Positions 7,801 to 13,422 of a DNA stretch of 15,086 bases are shown in pieces. The notes below the pieces were generated by a model. The model saw only the letters and a list, made by a program, of their open reading frames with translations, was not told the origin of the DNA and ran no database searches. Both the position numbers and the translations under genes were made by a program. The stretch is from Euryarchaeota archaeon UBA182 (lineage in GTDB: Archaea > Thermoplasmatota > Poseidoniia > Poseidoniales > Thalassarchaeaceae). Position 1 is the stretch's first letter. Each line of letters opens with the position of its first letter. The stretch spans positions 1 through 15,086 of the forward strand of contig DAGH01000015.1 in NCBI GenBank assembly GCA_002495675.1, written 5' to 3'.

Positions 7801-8651
7801 GGAATGTGACAAATCCAATCAGCTACATAGCGCTTGCAATTTCCTTGCTCTTGATGGGGCTCTCCTATACAAGCGTGGCCACATCTGTGACCACCAAAGC
7901 AGTCACAAACCCGCTATCGCTGCTCCCTCCGAGCACAAAAAGAGGCGTTGCCGAGACGTCCTTCTTTCTCACGAAGGCATTCTCAGTCAGATCAGCATTC
8001 TTGTTGATTGGGCTGTGCCTCCTGTCGGAGTTGTATATCTTCGTGACGCCAATTGTCATTGATATATTCATCAACGAGGCAGGCTGGTCTCAAGCCAAAT
8101 ACAATGGAATAGTCGGCGGAGTAGTTGTTTTCGGGGCATTAATTGGTCAGATCGTGGGAGGCCTACTCGGCGACAGGTTCGGAGTGAGGAGGGTTGCAAT
8201 GGTCGGATTTACATCATTGGCACTGGCAAATGCGGGGCTGGCATTCCTCCAATCGATGTGGGAAAATACCTCTGTGATGACCCTTTACCTCATCATTCAG
8301 GCATTTGTCGGTGGTATGGCTTGGATTTGCATCATATCCCTGAGCATGAGACTCACATGGAGTAAGGTCGGAGGAACACAATTCACCGCATACATGTCTC
8401 TGTTCAATCTCTCTGGGGTTTTCGCATACACCCTGACTGAGAGGATGATATCTGTGTTTGACTACACTTCAGCAATCTACATCGGTGCCGCACTGACATT
8501 GATCACAGTCTTCATGCTAGTGTTCATAGATGAGGATGAAACAGACAGGGTACTTGAGGGAGGCGATTCGGTGGGATTCGATGAACCGATCTCAGCTAGT
8601 ACCGACTCGTTTGAGGTAACAGGAGATGAACAACCCTATGTCGCAGTTTGA
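4860..8651 (+). CDS. Subtilisin-like serine protease fused to AmpG-like MFS permease
   Basis: A 1263-residue two-part membrane protein (numbering from the ATG at 4860; a TTG at 4833 would add nine residues before the signal peptide). An N-terminal signal peptide (about 1-22) is followed by an acidic, tryptophan-rich stretch with a TSP3-like calcium motif DANQNRIDDRLE (59-70) and an I9-like propeptide (about 92-155). The S8 protease domain has Asp190 in LDTG, His256 in GTHGSH, oxyanion Asn362 in SAGN and Ser439 in GTSMATP, so it should be active outside the cell. A short beta-rich domain precedes one helix (about 627-650), a charged cytoplasmic linker rich in K, D and E, then a major facilitator permease (about 703-1222) resembling the AmpG/PAT family, with FAQGLPWG (714-721) and LQDVGTDALAVE (817-828). 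About 14 hydrophobic segments are visible in it. Predicted topology is consistent: protease outside, linker inside. Coupled peptide cleavage and uptake is an inference; the substrate is unknown. Confidence 0.88.
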   Translation: MTSTRRAVALLILATLIIPMTASQINPQHERGGLDAAGEWQPRHALEIHDDWWEDWSRDANQNRIDDRLEWLLTQPEEVYSKWWKRAESGQARVFVDYDHHPSTSDVRALESLGASVTMRPIYLDSLIANVPLGLIHPSSAILELPGVVMIEDLGLAETHMNEAVPNMGVEEVWAQYGYDGTGVTIAVLDTGVRGDHAGLDDMDDEITLGCDQPDPDPFNPNPIELDCDPKISAFYDAVITNSEQPARESYDSGTHGSHVAGIAAGTGGGQESPDGSRYVGVAPGAWIINILACCDGDIQDIIEGAQWAIENKDAKSIDILTSSLGEQQFEIHFDNDGSSAWSQQMDAVAASGIITFLSAGNEFGGATFAGCNTIDSPGDANLPITVASLDKDLGLAIYSSRGYTSDGRVKPDVSTIGSNIMAPDAATSDGYTSKSGTSMATPLMAGIAALMVEANPDITHDEVKSIISADSIERDIQLLDDPGFNDCSILETRPDNEFGYGQADPLVFVQSAGAIDSTLNVSMDLVTLQQIGNESRISGTSTGGVPGVGYVEVKVGGGEWQQAADLSSSNDWSSWNVKLTPHSESGNSTVYSRLVINEDRMSPVDARRVILIDGQIGSGSGAGGQTTIGAYVFLIPFLATVALLGFTALREDWANTTPVKKKDDENDRIDDEASSLNKNPLDPFRTFVAEMGRGGALTENKSWRLFTLCILYFAQGLPWGFASVTFAAYLVDNGVAIGDVAILFATVALPWTFKWIWGPVVDAVNIPRYGARRQWVLIAQLGMVLTLGTLLLVPDLNAEIELVTRLLFIHNIFASLQDVGTDALAVEILQPNEVAKANGFMFAAKRAGIIVGGAVLGVAVTKIGIGGVIVIQLALLSIIVVVPLTMVERPGVKLFPWSKSDDEWWLSITDVDGNAEEGHEGTNPWLKEDRFRVAKTVGYTLDSTKITISAFLAVIGISTWIIGFAIDVFTIDFGLGDDLRNVTNPISYIALAISLLLMGLSYTSVATSVTTKAVTNPLSLLPPSTKRGVAETSFFLTKAFSVRSAFLLIGLCLLSELYIFVTPIVIDIFINEAGWSQAKYNGIVGGVVVFGALIGQIVGGLLGDRFGVRRVAMVGFTSLALANAGLAFLQSMWENTSVMTLYLIIQAFVGGMAWICIISLSMRLTWSKVGGTQFTAYMSLFNLSGVFAYTLTERMISVFDYTSAIYIGAALTLITVFMLVFIDEDETDRVLEGGDSVGFDEPISASTDSFEVTGDEQPYVAV
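8622..8629 (+). promoter_or_regulatory. Shine-Dalgarno site of the glutaredoxin gene
   Basis: GGAGATGA lies inside the last codons of the protease-permease gene, eight bases before the ATG at 8638. It is close to GGAGGTGA. It favours the ATG at 8638 over the in-frame ATG at 8626, which is itself inside the Shine-Dalgarno match. The two genes are probably co-transcribed and translationally linked. Confidence 0.5.
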
Positions 8652-8889
8652 GGGGCTTGATACAGAGTTCCTCTTGTTCACCAAGGATGTCTGTGGCTAC
8701 TGCGTAGCAGCGAAAAATCTACTCAATAGCAAGGGACTCACATTCACTGAGGTCAACCTACAGCAAGATCACGAGCTAAGGAGTGCCCTGATCATCGAGA
8801 CTGGCCACAAGACAGTGCCGATAATTTTCGACCTCAGGTCGGACGTCTCATTTGTTGGGGGCTACACCGAACTGAAGAATGCCCTCTAG
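8638..8889 (+). CDS. Glutaredoxin-like thiol-disulfide oxidoreductase
   Basis: An 83-residue single-domain glutaredoxin (87 if the ATG at 8626 is used). It has a dithiol active site CGYC (19-22) at the start of the first helix, the cis-proline loop TVP (59-61) and GGYTELK (74-80), the typical C-terminal substrate or glutathione loop. Length is normal for a minimal glutaredoxin. It acts in the cytoplasm, reducing protein disulfides or ribonucleotide reductase-type partners. In archaea, which mostly lack glutathione, it may be served by a thioredoxin reductase such as the one at 1529-2455, but this is inference. The start overlaps the end of the protease-permease gene by 14 bases, and the stop shares a CTAG with the convergent hydrolase stop. 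Confidence 0.85.
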   Translation: MSQFEGLDTEFLLFTKDVCGYCVAAKNLLNSKGLTFTEVNLQQDHELRSALIIETGHKTVPIIFDLRSDVSFVGGYTELKNAL

Positions 8890-9476
8890 ACGGATCTTGC
8901 GACTCTCTCCAAGGATTGGATCATGGCAGCCTTCTGACTCAGATCAACCATGTGCCCTTTTTTGTGGCGGAATTCGTCCACCGTCCATCCTGCATCCTGA
9001 AAACATGTCAGGTGTTCTAAGGCTGCTTCGATCGGGATAATGTGGTCCCTTTCTCCGTGCATCCAGACAACTGATCTTGGCCGCGTAATGTTCAGTTTTC
9101 TTTTCAGTTCCTTGTTTCTAACTGTTTTCGTGGCGATCAATACAAGTCCAACTACTCTGTCGAAGGTATCTCTTTCACACATGGCCGAGGCTATGGCTCC
9201 ACCCTGAGAGAAACCTCCCAGTATCAGTTTTCCAGGGGGTAAAAGACCTTCTAATCGGTCCATCGAGATGGAAATCTGAGATTCGATTTCAGGGTCGGAA
9301 GTCTTGGAACCTTGCTCATTCAGCCACCAAGCCCTGCCACCACTCGGATGGATAAATGGCCCTTCCGGGCATAGACAACCCCATCCACTCGGAGTAATTT
9401 CCTTTGCTAGAGGCATCATTTTGGCGGAGGTGCCAGTCATGCCATGAAGCATGACCAGATGACCCTTCAGGCCCAT
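8886..9476 (-). CDS. Alpha/beta hydrolase, phospholipase/carboxylesterase family
   Basis: A 196-residue cytoplasmic alpha/beta hydrolase of the carboxylesterase/acyl-thioesterase-like (Abhydrolase_2) group. It shows the oxyanion-side motif LHGMTG (10-15), PEGPF (37-41), the nucleophile elbow GFSQGG with Ser90 (88-93), the acid Asp144 in HGERD (140-144) and the catalytic His175 in KKGH. Family members hydrolyse small carboxyl esters, and some remove acyl groups from lipids or proteins; the substrate is not predictable here. The ATG at 9474-9476 follows the lipoprotein stop by one base, with GGAG about nine bases upstream. The TTG at 9512 would overlap the lipoprotein gene by 35 bases and is less likely. 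It is the last gene of the hppA-lipoprotein-hydrolase group and ends inside a CTAG shared with the glutaredoxin stop. Confidence 0.85.
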   Translation of the reverse strand: MGLKGHLVMLHGMTGTSAKMMPLAKEITPSGWGCLCPEGPFIHPSGGRAWWLNEQGSKTSDPEIESQISISMDRLEGLLPPGKLILGGFSQGGAIASAMCERDTFDRVVGLVLIATKTVRNKELKRKLNITRPRSVVWMHGERDHIIPIEAALEHLTCFQDAGWTVDEFRHKKGHMVDLSQKAAMIQSLERVARSV

Positions 9477-9477
9477 C

Positions 9478-10428
9478 TCAAATGCTCCAAGAGAATCCGA
9501 TGCCACCAGCAATCATGACATCCAACTCAGTCTGACCTGTAAAACTGGCTGTTAGGGTGTATTCTCCACTGGGGGAGGGAATCGTCCCTAGGGTACCTGA
9601 TTCTGAAGCCCCTGGACCCCAAAATCTCTCGAGAACCGAGGCAGAAGTGTGATCCCTTAATGTCAGAGATATCGAGGACCCACCGGCCCCTGAAGATGCA
9701 TCAATCAGATAGATCATCTCGTCCCATGACCCGTCGTTCGGATGATCCTGAACTAGGAATGAGTCCTCGACATCGCCACTGGGGCCGTTATTCTCATATT
9801 CTCTGTCGAGTAAGTCTCTTCCTCGAATGAAATGAACCTCTCCTTGATGATCCGAACCGCTCTGGGCTAGTGATATTCTGAGGAGTTCGGCCCCATCTGA
9901 GTCCACTCTAACAAAGGATGTGATGAACTTAATGTCGTCGTCATAGGCGAATGTCAGGCTGCCCCCATCTGCGGAAGTGGCCTTTACGTACGCTTTTTTT
10001 CCCTCTATGTTGGCACTCGCGGTCCAATCCTTCTCAAACAGTGTGAATGACCAAGTCTTCTCAGATAATGGGAAGGATAACACCGCCTGTTCGACTCCGT
10101 TCTCAAATACTCCCAAGTTGGAGTGTGATATCCTACCCAAAAACGGGTTGTGGTTCAAAACCGCGTGTCTCCGTGCTTCCTCTTCAGATGAAATTCCCAG
10201 CATGTAAGCCGTCCCCCCCTCCTCCTGATCTACAGTGGCCACAACAAGTTTGGCAGAGTCGTCAAAAAAATCAGGCGTAGAGAATGTGAACAACCACCAA
10301 TCGCCTGTCTCCCATTCTGGAACTTCTATTTCGTCTCCTCCACCCAGAATGCCTCCAGTGGCTCCCACGCACCCTTGCAATGCGATGGATAGGAATGCAA
10401 TGATCCACAACGAACTTACGCCGCGCAT
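9478..10428 (-). CDS. Surface lipoprotein of unknown function
   Basis: A 316-residue predicted secreted lipoprotein. The N-terminus has a short basic start, a hydrophobic stretch (about 7-18) and a lipobox ALQGC ending at Cys20, followed by a glycine-rich flexible segment (22-31). A WxxGDWWxF motif (39-47) opens a predominantly beta-type, acidic extracellular domain; the C-terminal 80 residues look like a jelly-roll or pre-peptidase-type beta sandwich (for example GEYTLTASF near 288-296). I recognise no catalytic motif and no named family. The gene lies 45 bases after hppA and one base before the hydrolase start, so it is probably co-transcribed with both. The ATG at 10426-10428 has a weak AGGA about six bases upstream. 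The call as a lipoprotein is good; its role is unknown. Confidence 0.75.
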   Translation of the reverse strand: MRGVSSLWIIAFLSIALQGCVGATGGILGGGDEIEVPEWETGDWWLFTFSTPDFFDDSAKLVVATVDQEEGGTAYMLGISSEEEARRHAVLNHNPFLGRISHSNLGVFENGVEQAVLSFPLSEKTWSFTLFEKDWTASANIEGKKAYVKATSADGGSLTFAYDDDIKFITSFVRVDSDGAELLRISLAQSGSDHQGEVHFIRGRDLLDREYENNGPSGDVEDSFLVQDHPNDGSWDEMIYLIDASSGAGGSSISLTLRDHTSASVLERFWGPGASESGTLGTIPSPSGEYTLTASFTGQTELDVMIAGGIGFSWSI

Positions 10429-10454
10429 GATGGTTCCTAGCCCACTTGTCAGAA

Positions 10455-10471
10455 AGGGGTTTCGTGCCCCT
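10455..10471 (-). terminator. Small hairpin with T-rich tail after hppA
   Basis: In the minus-strand transcript, AGGGG pairs with CCCCT around a seven-base loop (CACGAAA), followed by TTTCT. It lies three bases past the hppA stop, between hppA and the lipoprotein gene. It could attenuate read-through or protect the hppA message, but the stem is only five base pairs and the T-run is short, so a chance hairpin is possible. Confidence 0.25.
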
Positions 10472-10473
10472 GA

Positions 10474-12585
10474 TCAAATCAGGTTCCCGATGTAGCCTAT
10501 TGCATCCAGGTTTGGAGCGATAACTACTGCTACAATCGACATCAACTTGATCAGGATGTTCAGGGAAGGGCCCGAGGTGTCCTTGAAGGGATCCCCGATG
10601 GTATCTCCGATGACTGCTGCGGAATGAGCTTCAGTACCCTTTTTCTCACCTTCTATGTGGCCTTGCTCTATCGCCTTCTTTGCGTTGTCCCAAGCTCCCC
10701 CCGCGTTCGCCATGAAGAGCGCCATTAGTACACCTGTCACGAGAGACCCAGCCAGAAGTCCTCCGAGGGCCGAGGAGCCGAGAGCAAACCCAACTAGAAT
10801 GGGTGCTAGAACCGCGACGACGCCTGGTGCCACCATTTCCCTAAGTGCAGCTTTGGTCGAGATGTCCACGCATGTCGCAGAATCTGGCTTTACACCCTCT
10901 TTGCCCTCCAAGAGGCCGGGTATCTCTCTGAATTGACGGCGGATTTCCTCTACCATGTCCCCTGCAGCCTTTCCGACTGATGTCATTGTCATTGCAGCAA
11001 CGACGAATGGGAGCGACCCGCCGATCAAAAGGCCAATGACCACCATTGGGTCATCCAAGGTAAGGTTCACGCCCGTTGCTGCTGTTTTGTAGGCCGCGAA
11101 CAAGGCTAACGCAGTTAGAGCAGCAGATCCAATGGCGAATCCCTTGCCCACTGCGGCAGTGGTATTCCCAATCGAGTCCAATGCGTCGGTTATGGCCCTG
11201 ACGTCATCGCCCAGCTCAGACATTTCTGCAATCCCGCCTGCGTTATCTGCCACAGGGCCATATGCATCGACCGTCATGGTCACGCCCACTGTGGCCAACA
11301 TCCCCATTGCCGCCATCGCTATGCCATAGAGGCCAAGATCGCCCCCGCCCATGAACTCATTCGCACCAAAAATTCCTATGCATATGAGCAGTATTGGAAG
11401 GAAAGTCGACATCATTCCAACTGACAAGCCTGCGATAGCATTTGTCGCTGGCCCACTTTTGGACATCTCGCCTATCCTCGGGATGGCCTTGGTTTTTATA
11501 CCGAAAACAGGCTCTATTCCCGTGTAGTACTCTGTCACGAGTCCGATCATTATGCCAACCAAACTACCGAGGATAACGGCATACATTGGCTCAAACCCAG
11601 TATTGAGGCCGAATATCTCGATTGCACCAAAACCCCCAGCCCAGAAAAGAATCGCCCCGATGAAAGTGGTATTCCTCAGAGCAGCGGCGGGGTCACTTCC
11701 ATTTTTCAGCACGGCCATAGAGAAAATTCCGATAATTGAGGCCATGTAGCCTACCAATCCCAACAATATAGGAAGAAGGACATAATCCATTGTGTTGGAG
11801 GATAATGTGAGGTTCTCTGAGCCTTGGGCTATAACCATTGCAGCGATTATTGATCCCACGAATGACTCAAAGATGTCTGCTCCCATCCCCGCTACATCTC
11901 CTACGTTGTCTCCGACGTTGTCTGCGATAACGCCAGGGTTTCGTGGATCATCCTCTGGGAGCCCTGCCTCTACCTTCCCCACGAGGTCGGCGCCCACGTC
12001 TGCGGCCTTGGTGTAAATACCTCCTCCGACTCTTGCGAAGAGAGCTATGCTGCTCGCACCCATCCCGAAGCCGGCCGCGTATTGCAGCGAGTTCCCAGTG
12101 TATGCGTCAGCAGAGTCAGCATTGCCTAGCCAGAATGCTATGAGAGATATTCCAAGCAGCCCAAGTCCGCCTACTGACAAGCCCATTACTGCCCCTCCGT
12201 TGTACGAAACTTCGAGTGCAGCTGGTTGGCCACCGTTCTTTGCTGCCATGGCCGTTCGCCCATTGGCTGAGGTAGCTGCCCTCATCCCTGAGAATCCTGC
12301 AGCGACACTAGCTATTGCCCCGAAAACAAACGCCATGGCAGTTTCCAAGCCTCCGTCTTCTCCGTTGATCAGAAAGAGCAAGACGCCGACGACGACTACG
12401 AATACGGAGATGTACTTGTATTCCGACATAAGGAAGGCCATGGCCCCTTTCTGAATCTCTTCTGTTATTTCTGCAACTTTTTCGTTGTCTATCTCTATCG
12501 CATCGTTCCTTCTGTAAAGCATCAGGGCGACAAACAGTCCCACTATGGCTACAATTGCTGCGATTACCGGTACATTCTCAATCAT
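10474..12585 (-). CDS. hppA: Membrane-bound ion-translocating pyrophosphatase, K+-dependent type
   Basis: A 703-residue integral membrane pyrophosphatase with about 16 hydrophobic segments. It hydrolyses cytoplasmic pyrophosphate and uses the energy to pump H+ and/or Na+ out, saving energy from biosynthetic pyrophosphate. The pyrophosphate and Mg2+ site is complete: GGGIYTKAADVGADLVGKVE (187-206), DNVGDNVGDVAGMGAD (222-237), DNAGGIAEMSE (447-457) and GDTIGDPFKDTSGPSLN (660-676). GNTTAAVGKG (473-482) carries Ala477 where K+-independent enzymes carry Lys, so K+ dependence is expected. Glu240 lies three residues after Asp237, the gate-glutamate position of the Na+ pump of Thermotoga rather than the one-turn-shifted position of plant H+ pumps; this permits Na+ pumping but does not prove it, as some H+ pumps share it. 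The ATG has a clear Shine-Dalgarno site and TATA box upstream. The lipoprotein gene follows 45 bases later. Confidence 0.97.
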   Translation of the reverse strand: MIENVPVIAAIVAIVGLFVALMLYRRNDAIEIDNEKVAEITEEIQKGAMAFLMSEYKYISVFVVVVGVLLFLINGEDGGLETAMAFVFGAIASVAAGFSGMRAATSANGRTAMAAKNGGQPAALEVSYNGGAVMGLSVGGLGLLGISLIAFWLGNADSADAYTGNSLQYAAGFGMGASSIALFARVGGGIYTKAADVGADLVGKVEAGLPEDDPRNPGVIADNVGDNVGDVAGMGADIFESFVGSIIAAMVIAQGSENLTLSSNTMDYVLLPILLGLVGYMASIIGIFSMAVLKNGSDPAAALRNTTFIGAILFWAGGFGAIEIFGLNTGFEPMYAVILGSLVGIMIGLVTEYYTGIEPVFGIKTKAIPRIGEMSKSGPATNAIAGLSVGMMSTFLPILLICIGIFGANEFMGGGDLGLYGIAMAAMGMLATVGVTMTVDAYGPVADNAGGIAEMSELGDDVRAITDALDSIGNTTAAVGKGFAIGSAALTALALFAAYKTAATGVNLTLDDPMVVIGLLIGGSLPFVVAAMTMTSVGKAAGDMVEEIRRQFREIPGLLEGKEGVKPDSATCVDISTKAALREMVAPGVVAVLAPILVGFALGSSALGGLLAGSLVTGVLMALFMANAGGAWDNAKKAIEQGHIEGEKKGTEAHSAAVIGDTIGDPFKDTSGPSLNILIKLMSIVAVVIAPNLDAIGYIGNLI

Positions 12586-12590
12586 GATTA

Positions 12591-12627
12591 CACCTTACTG
12601 CCCGGCCGTCCCCCGACCTGTATTTAA
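12591..12627 (-). promoter_or_regulatory. hppA TATA box and Shine-Dalgarno site
   Basis: On the minus strand, TTAAATA (12621-12627) is a good archaeal TATA box centred about 39 bases before the hppA ATG, which predicts a transcript start near 12598. AAGGTG (12591-12596) then lies five bases before the ATG as a Shine-Dalgarno site, so the message would have a short leader. A palindromic GATATATC (12631-12638) sits directly upstream of the TATA box and could be a regulator site. Because TTTAAA-like sites read on both strands, the region may also help drive the divergent NifU-like gene. Confidence 0.55.
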
Positions 12628-12709
12628 GCCGATATATCCCGAAAAGAACTGGACAAGCAATACAAATACTCAATTGTTTCATATCAGATTGCCTATTGGG
12701 TGGTATTGC

Positions 12710-12994
12710 ATGGCTGAGATCGACCGCCAGACAATCCTTGATTCTGTGGGCCCAGTCCAGACCATACTGGATGCACATGATGGAGTAGTGAACGTTATCG
12801 ACACTAGTGGAGGAGTGATCTCAATTTCATTGGAGGGTGGTTGCACCGGATGCAGCTCAACTCCAATGACTGCAATGCAAATTTACTATTCCTTGATGAA
12901 GTTGGATGAGGTGAATGACGTGCTGTTCGTCAATGGCGAACTTCCAGCCTACATGAGGTCCTTCATCAACGAGAAGCTAGGCATAGAAGATTAG
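12710..12994 (+). CDS. NifU C-terminal-domain-like iron-sulfur protein
   Basis: A 94-residue stand-alone NifU/Nfu C-terminal-type domain. Such proteins hold a transient [4Fe-4S] cluster between subunits through a CxxC motif and pass it to apo-enzymes in the cytoplasm. Visible are the N-terminal helix with VGPVQTILDAHDGVVNVI (13-30), the strand GGVISISLEGGCTGCSS (34-50) with Cys45 and Cys48, and the TPMTAMQ helix start (51-57). The length is that of archaeal single-domain Nfu proteins. The ATG at 12710 is chosen because GGGTGGT lies five bases upstream and because the longer frame reaching back to 12545 would overlap the hppA coding region and promoter and has no family similarity. The gene is divergent from hppA and ends one base from the stop of the convergent membrane protein. 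Confidence 0.85.
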   Translation: MAEIDRQTILDSVGPVQTILDAHDGVVNVIDTSGGVISISLEGGCTGCSSTPMTAMQIYYSLMKLDEVNDVLFVNGELPAYMRSFINEKLGIED

Positions 12995-12995
12995 C

Positions 12996-13340
12996 TCACT
13001 CCTCCTCCAGCTCTTGAAGAGCCCTTGCCCTCCTGATGCTGTGCGGGTTTGCCTCACCTTGGATTTCCTTCCCTTTCAGGTTCAATACAGAGGCAGCCGC
13101 CAGAACGAGTGAGAAAACTGCCATTGGCCTTGCCGCATTTCGTGATCCCCACAAGGCCCCTCCCATGCTGTGCATCACAAAAAGAAGGATACTCGCAATG
13201 ATGCATATTCCCATTATCAAACGCTGTCCGTTTATCTCCCCTGCTCTGGTTCGCGCCAATGTGCCTATGCTCATCCAAAGTATGCCTGCGACACCACAGA
13301 GTGTGATCGAAAGTGTCTCCAAAACATCTACGAACTCCAC
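12996..13340 (-). CDS. Small three-helix membrane protein, unknown function
   Basis: A 114-residue protein with three hydrophobic segments, about 8-29, 41-64 and 72-88, and a charged C-terminal tail (90-114) rich in R, E and K that probably faces the cytoplasm. No family was recognised and no catalytic motif is apparent. The start is GTG at 13338-13340, which puts the first helix right after a short acidic N-terminus; the next in-frame ATG would cut through that helix. The gene is convergent with the NifU-like gene, leaving a single base between the stops, and divergent from polX across an 82-base region that holds an inverted repeat. That the gene is real is supported by the membrane profile and the tight fit between neighbours. 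Confidence 0.65.
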   Translation of the reverse strand: MEFVDVLETLSITLCGVAGILWMSIGTLARTRAGEINGQRLIMGICIIASILLFVMHSMGGALWGSRNAARPMAVFSLVLAAASVLNLKGKEIQGEANPHSIRRARALQELEEE

Positions 13341-13362
13341 ACGACCACCAACTTCACTTCAC

Positions 13363-13391
13363 TGTGGTTTACGCTGAGTCGACAAACCACA
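13363..13391. repeat. Perfect 8-bp inverted repeat between divergent genes
   Basis: TGTGGTTT (13363-13370) and AAACCACA (13384-13391) are exact reverse complements separated by 13 bases. The repeat sits in the 82-base divergent region, about 23-52 bases upstream of the membrane protein start and 32-60 bases upstream of the polX ATG, where promoters should be. The half-site spacing, about two helical turns centre to centre, suits a dimeric regulator. No other copy was noticed in the window. Confidence 0.45.
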
Positions 13392-13422
13392 AAAACATAG
13401 GTATCGACCTCATCGGAGCACC

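Noticed and set aside
12545..12709. N-terminal extension of the NifU-like frame back to 12545
   Set aside because: It overlaps the hppA coding region, Shine-Dalgarno site and TATA box, has no family similarity, and the ATG at 12710 has its own ribosome binding site.
12586..12709. Possible small RNA or tRNA in the hppA/NifU-like divergent region
   Set aside because: No cloverleaf or stable structure was seen; TATA and Shine-Dalgarno elements explain the region.
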